DNA of 8,756 nucleotides from Acidaminococcaceae bacterium (lineage in GTDB: Bacteria; Bacillota; Negativicutes; Acidaminococcales; Acidaminococcaceae): NCBI GenBank assembly GCA_024405585.1, contig JAKSOM010000036.1:1-8756 (forward strand), written 5' to 3'. The translations under genes and the position numbers were made by a program. The notes under the pieces are model-generated. The model was given only the letters and a program-made list of their open reading frames with translations, made no database searches and was not told where the DNA came from. The stretch's first letter is position 1. Every line of letters begins with the position of its first letter. Positions 7,114-8,756 of this stretch are shown piece by piece.

Positions 7114-8379
7114 ATGAAAAAGATACTTTTGTCTTTATTGATTTGTCTGTTGCCCTGGAGGGCGGCGGCGGAAAATATCAGGGTCAGTTTGGCCAGGGAC
7201 CAGCAGAGCGTGCCTTTGGAGGCCTATGCGGATTTCGAGATGGTGAATCTTGATGACGGATCCAGCCGCATTGTGGAGGCAGGAACTTACTATTTGAACG
7301 AGCGGAGCGGGGAGATTTATCTCAGCGATTTGCGGGGCGGGTCCAGGATTCAGATTAACCGCAAGGATGGGGGTTCCGTACCATCCCTGGGCCATAAGCG
7401 TTACAATGGCAAGCTGGTGGCTTTTGCCAAACGGGGCAGGGTGCAGGTGAACAACGAGGTGGATTTGGAATTTTTGGTAACTTCCGCTTTGCCCGGAAAG
7501 TCAAGTCCCATTTGGCCGGATGAGGCCATCAAGGCCCAGGCGGTGGCGGCCCGCAGTTATGCCAAGTATATGAAGTTACTGAATCGTGAGAAGGATTTTG
7601 ATATTGAGGCCACAGATCAGGAACTTTCTTTTAACGGGCTGGGGGAGGAAAAGAGCATTATCACCAAGATGGTGCAGGCCACCCGGGGCCAGTATTTGCA
7701 GGATCGGGACGGAATGCCGGCCATGGCTATCACCACTTCCTCATCAGGGGGCAGGACCGAAAGTGCGGTGAATGTTTTCGGGGTGAGTTATTCCTATTTG
7801 CAAAGTGTGGAGGATTATGACAGTGATTCTCCGGATTTCAATTGGACCTATGATGCCAGTCCGGATATGGTGCAGAATTTTTTGGAGCAGACCGGGGAGG
7901 TGTATTTGGGCAAGCTGACCAGTATTACTTTGAGTCCCATTAATGAGCCGGGGAAGGACAGGACCCCCTCAGGACGGGTGCAGAGCATGCAGATACGTGG
8001 GTCGGAGGGCGTGGCCAGGGTGCCTATCTCCATGCTTATGACCCAGTTGGAATTGAAATCCAGTTTGTTTGATGTGGAGACGGGGATTCCCTTGCCGGAT
8101 AAGTTGGATGCGCCGATTTACAATTACTACGGTGTGGAAGTGGGGCGCAAGGATATTGACATTAATTGGGGCAACAACCGCCCTAAGACCTGGCAGGGCA
8201 TTCGTAAAGGTACCCATACTCTGACGGGGAACAAGGAGGAGCGGATAACTTTCCGTGGCCGGGGCAAGGGTCATGGCATGGGTTTGAGCATTTGGGGGGC
8301 CAGGGGTATGGCCAATAAGAATTTCAAATATGATGCTATTTTGGCTCACTATTACAAGAATACAAAGCTGATAAAATGA
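7114..8379 (+). CDS. Exported SpoIID/LytB-domain protein lacking the catalytic Glu
   Basis: SpoIID-type enzymes are lytic transglycosylases that cut denuded peptidoglycan glycan strands; homologues also occur outside sporulation. This 421-residue protein begins with a signal peptide ([19 protein letters not shown]). The SpoIID domain spans about 115-420, with [18 protein letters not shown] (133-150), [18 protein letters not shown] (206-223), [11 protein letters not shown] (226-236) and the C-terminal [19 protein letters not shown] (382-400). Where the family has an sEMP motif holding the catalytic Glu, this protein has SALP with A125, and the cysteines used for zinc in SpoIID are absent. Activity is therefore doubtful. 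The ATG follows the nucleotidase stop after one base, with only a distant AGGAAGGA (7088-7095). Its stop overlaps queA by ATGA. The spoIID-domain/queA neighbourhood is typical of Negativicutes. Confidence 0.88.
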   Translation: MKKILLSLLICLLPWRAAAENIRVSLARDQQSVPLEAYADFEMVNLDDGSSRIVEAGTYYLNERSGEIYLSDLRGGSRIQINRKDGGSVPSLGHKRYNGKLVAFAKRGRVQVNNEVDLEFLVTSALPGKSSPIWPDEAIKAQAVAARSYAKYMKLLNREKDFDIEATDQELSFNGLGEEKSIITKMVQATRGQYLQDRDGMPAMAITTSSSGGRTESAVNVFGVSYSYLQSVEDYDSDSPDFNWTYDASPDMVQNFLEQTGEVYLGKLTSITLSPINEPGKDRTPSGRVQSMQIRGSEGVARVPISMLMTQLELKSSLFDVETGIPLPDKLDAPIYNYYGVEVGRKDIDINWGNNRPKTWQGIRKGTHTLTGNKEERITFRGRGKGHGMGLSIWGARGMANKNFKYDAILAHYYKNTKLIK

Positions 8380-8633
8380 AAGTAACTGATTTTGATTATG
8401 AATTGCCCAAGGAATTGATTGCCCAGCATCCTTTGGAGCCAAGGGACCACAGCCGGCTTTTGGTGTTGGACAAAAACACCGGTGCCATTGAGCACAGGCA
8501 TTTTTATGATTTGTCCGGGTATCTGCGGCCCGGGGATTTGTTGGTGTTTAATGATACCAGGGTCATTCCCGCCCGGCTTGACGGCACCAAGGAGACGGGG
8601 GCGAAGGTGGAGGTGCTGCTCCTGACCTGCAGG
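8376..8633 (+). CDS. queA: QueA, tRNA preQ1(34) S-adenosylmethionine ribosyltransferase-isomerase (N-terminal part, interrupted)
   Basis: QueA transfers and rearranges the ribosyl part of SAM onto preQ1 in tRNA, giving epoxyqueuosine. The first ~83 residues are clear Que[21 protein letters not shown], then [27 protein letters not shown] and GAKVEVLLL. The start overlaps the previous stop by ATGA. After about base 8625 the frame stays open to the window edge but no longer resembles QueA ([17 protein letters not shown] and on). That stretch is better explained as the antisense of a minus-strand coding fragment. Full-length QueA is about 340 residues, so about three quarters is missing. It is either truncated by rearrangement or joined to foreign sequence by assembly. 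Confidence 0.9.
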
Positions 8634-8756
8634 AACACTATTAATGGTCCAGCTTACAGTACCATTGTTGTTTACTCCATCAGAAGTAGAAGAAATATAC
8701 TCTACATTAGGATCAAGAGTATCTGTTACGACAATATTCGCAGGAATTCCTTTATA
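8625..8756 (-). CDS. Fragment of a DUF11-type repeat surface protein (partial, opposite strand)
   Basis: Read on the minus strand from the window edge, 44 codons give a segment starting [20 protein letters not shown], continuing [11 protein letters not shown] and ending [13 protein letters not shown]. This closely follows the DUF11 (conserved repeat, isopeptide/adhesin-type) pattern: VTDTLP, then V-Y-S, then G-V-W, then LPAG. Such beta-sandwich repeats occur in tandem in large cell-wall-anchored or secreted proteins. Both ends are missing: the window edge upstream, and the join to queA downstream. The stretch is visibly more AT-rich than the rest of the window and has no relation to the adjacent housekeeping genes. 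It may come from a distant locus of the same genome or from another organism. Confidence 0.65.

Noticed and set aside
8419..8625. Alternative plus-strand frame inside queA
   Set aside because: It is the shifted frame of a conserved QueA N-terminus, rich in Arg, Trp and Pro, with no ribosome site.

Overview
The window reads as a compact chromosomal segment from an anaerobic Firmicute, most probably of class Negativicutes (Selenomonadales, Veillonellales or Acidaminococcales). Three things point there: a single gene fusing IspH (LytB) to ribosomal protein S1; the gene run pseudouridine synthase, HI0933-type flavoprotein, cmk, plsC, ispH-rpsA; and a SpoIID/LytB-domain gene directly ahead of queA. 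Genus cannot be fixed from the sequence alone. All recognised genes lie on the + strand. Leu is often TTG and Arg often AGG or CGG, except in the S1 half of the fusion gene.

Region 1 (1-5409) is one tightly packed housekeeping operon. It holds the last 30 codons of an upstream gene (perhaps scpB), an RsuA/RluB-type pseudouridine synthase, an HI0933/YhiN-type flavoprotein, cytidylate kinase, a PlsC-type acyltransferase and the 686-residue IspH-S1 fusion. Three junctions overlap (TGATG, ATGA, TAGTG). The operon closes with a strong hairpin terminator at 5421-5458. A good Shine-Dalgarno followed by an in-frame ATG lies at the IspH/S1 domain boundary, and Arg codon choice changes abruptly there. 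Together they suggest that free S1 may be made as well as the fusion.

Region 2 (5410-8379) starts with a 153-bp gap holding the terminator and an extended -10 promoter only about 9 bases before the next ATG. The next gene, a secreted 5'-nucleotidase/UshA-type metallophosphoesterase, is broken: the signal peptide and first metal-binding motif are in one frame and the other ~470 residues in another, with a short stretch missing between them. Several otherwise invariant residues are also substituted. One base later begins an exported SpoIID/LytB-domain protein that lacks the family's catalytic Glu, followed by queA with a 4-base overlap.

Region 3 (8376-8756) is the strangest part. QueA reads normally for about 83 residues, then its similarity stops at a CCTGCAGG palindrome (8626-8633). 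The remaining bases to the window end are more AT-rich and encode, on the minus strand, a convincing piece of a DUF11-type surface-protein repeat. This is either a real rearrangement or insertion or, at least as likely, a chimeric contig end. I see no tRNA, rRNA, CRISPR array, IS element or phage gene. No gene-free stretch exceeds 300 bases.
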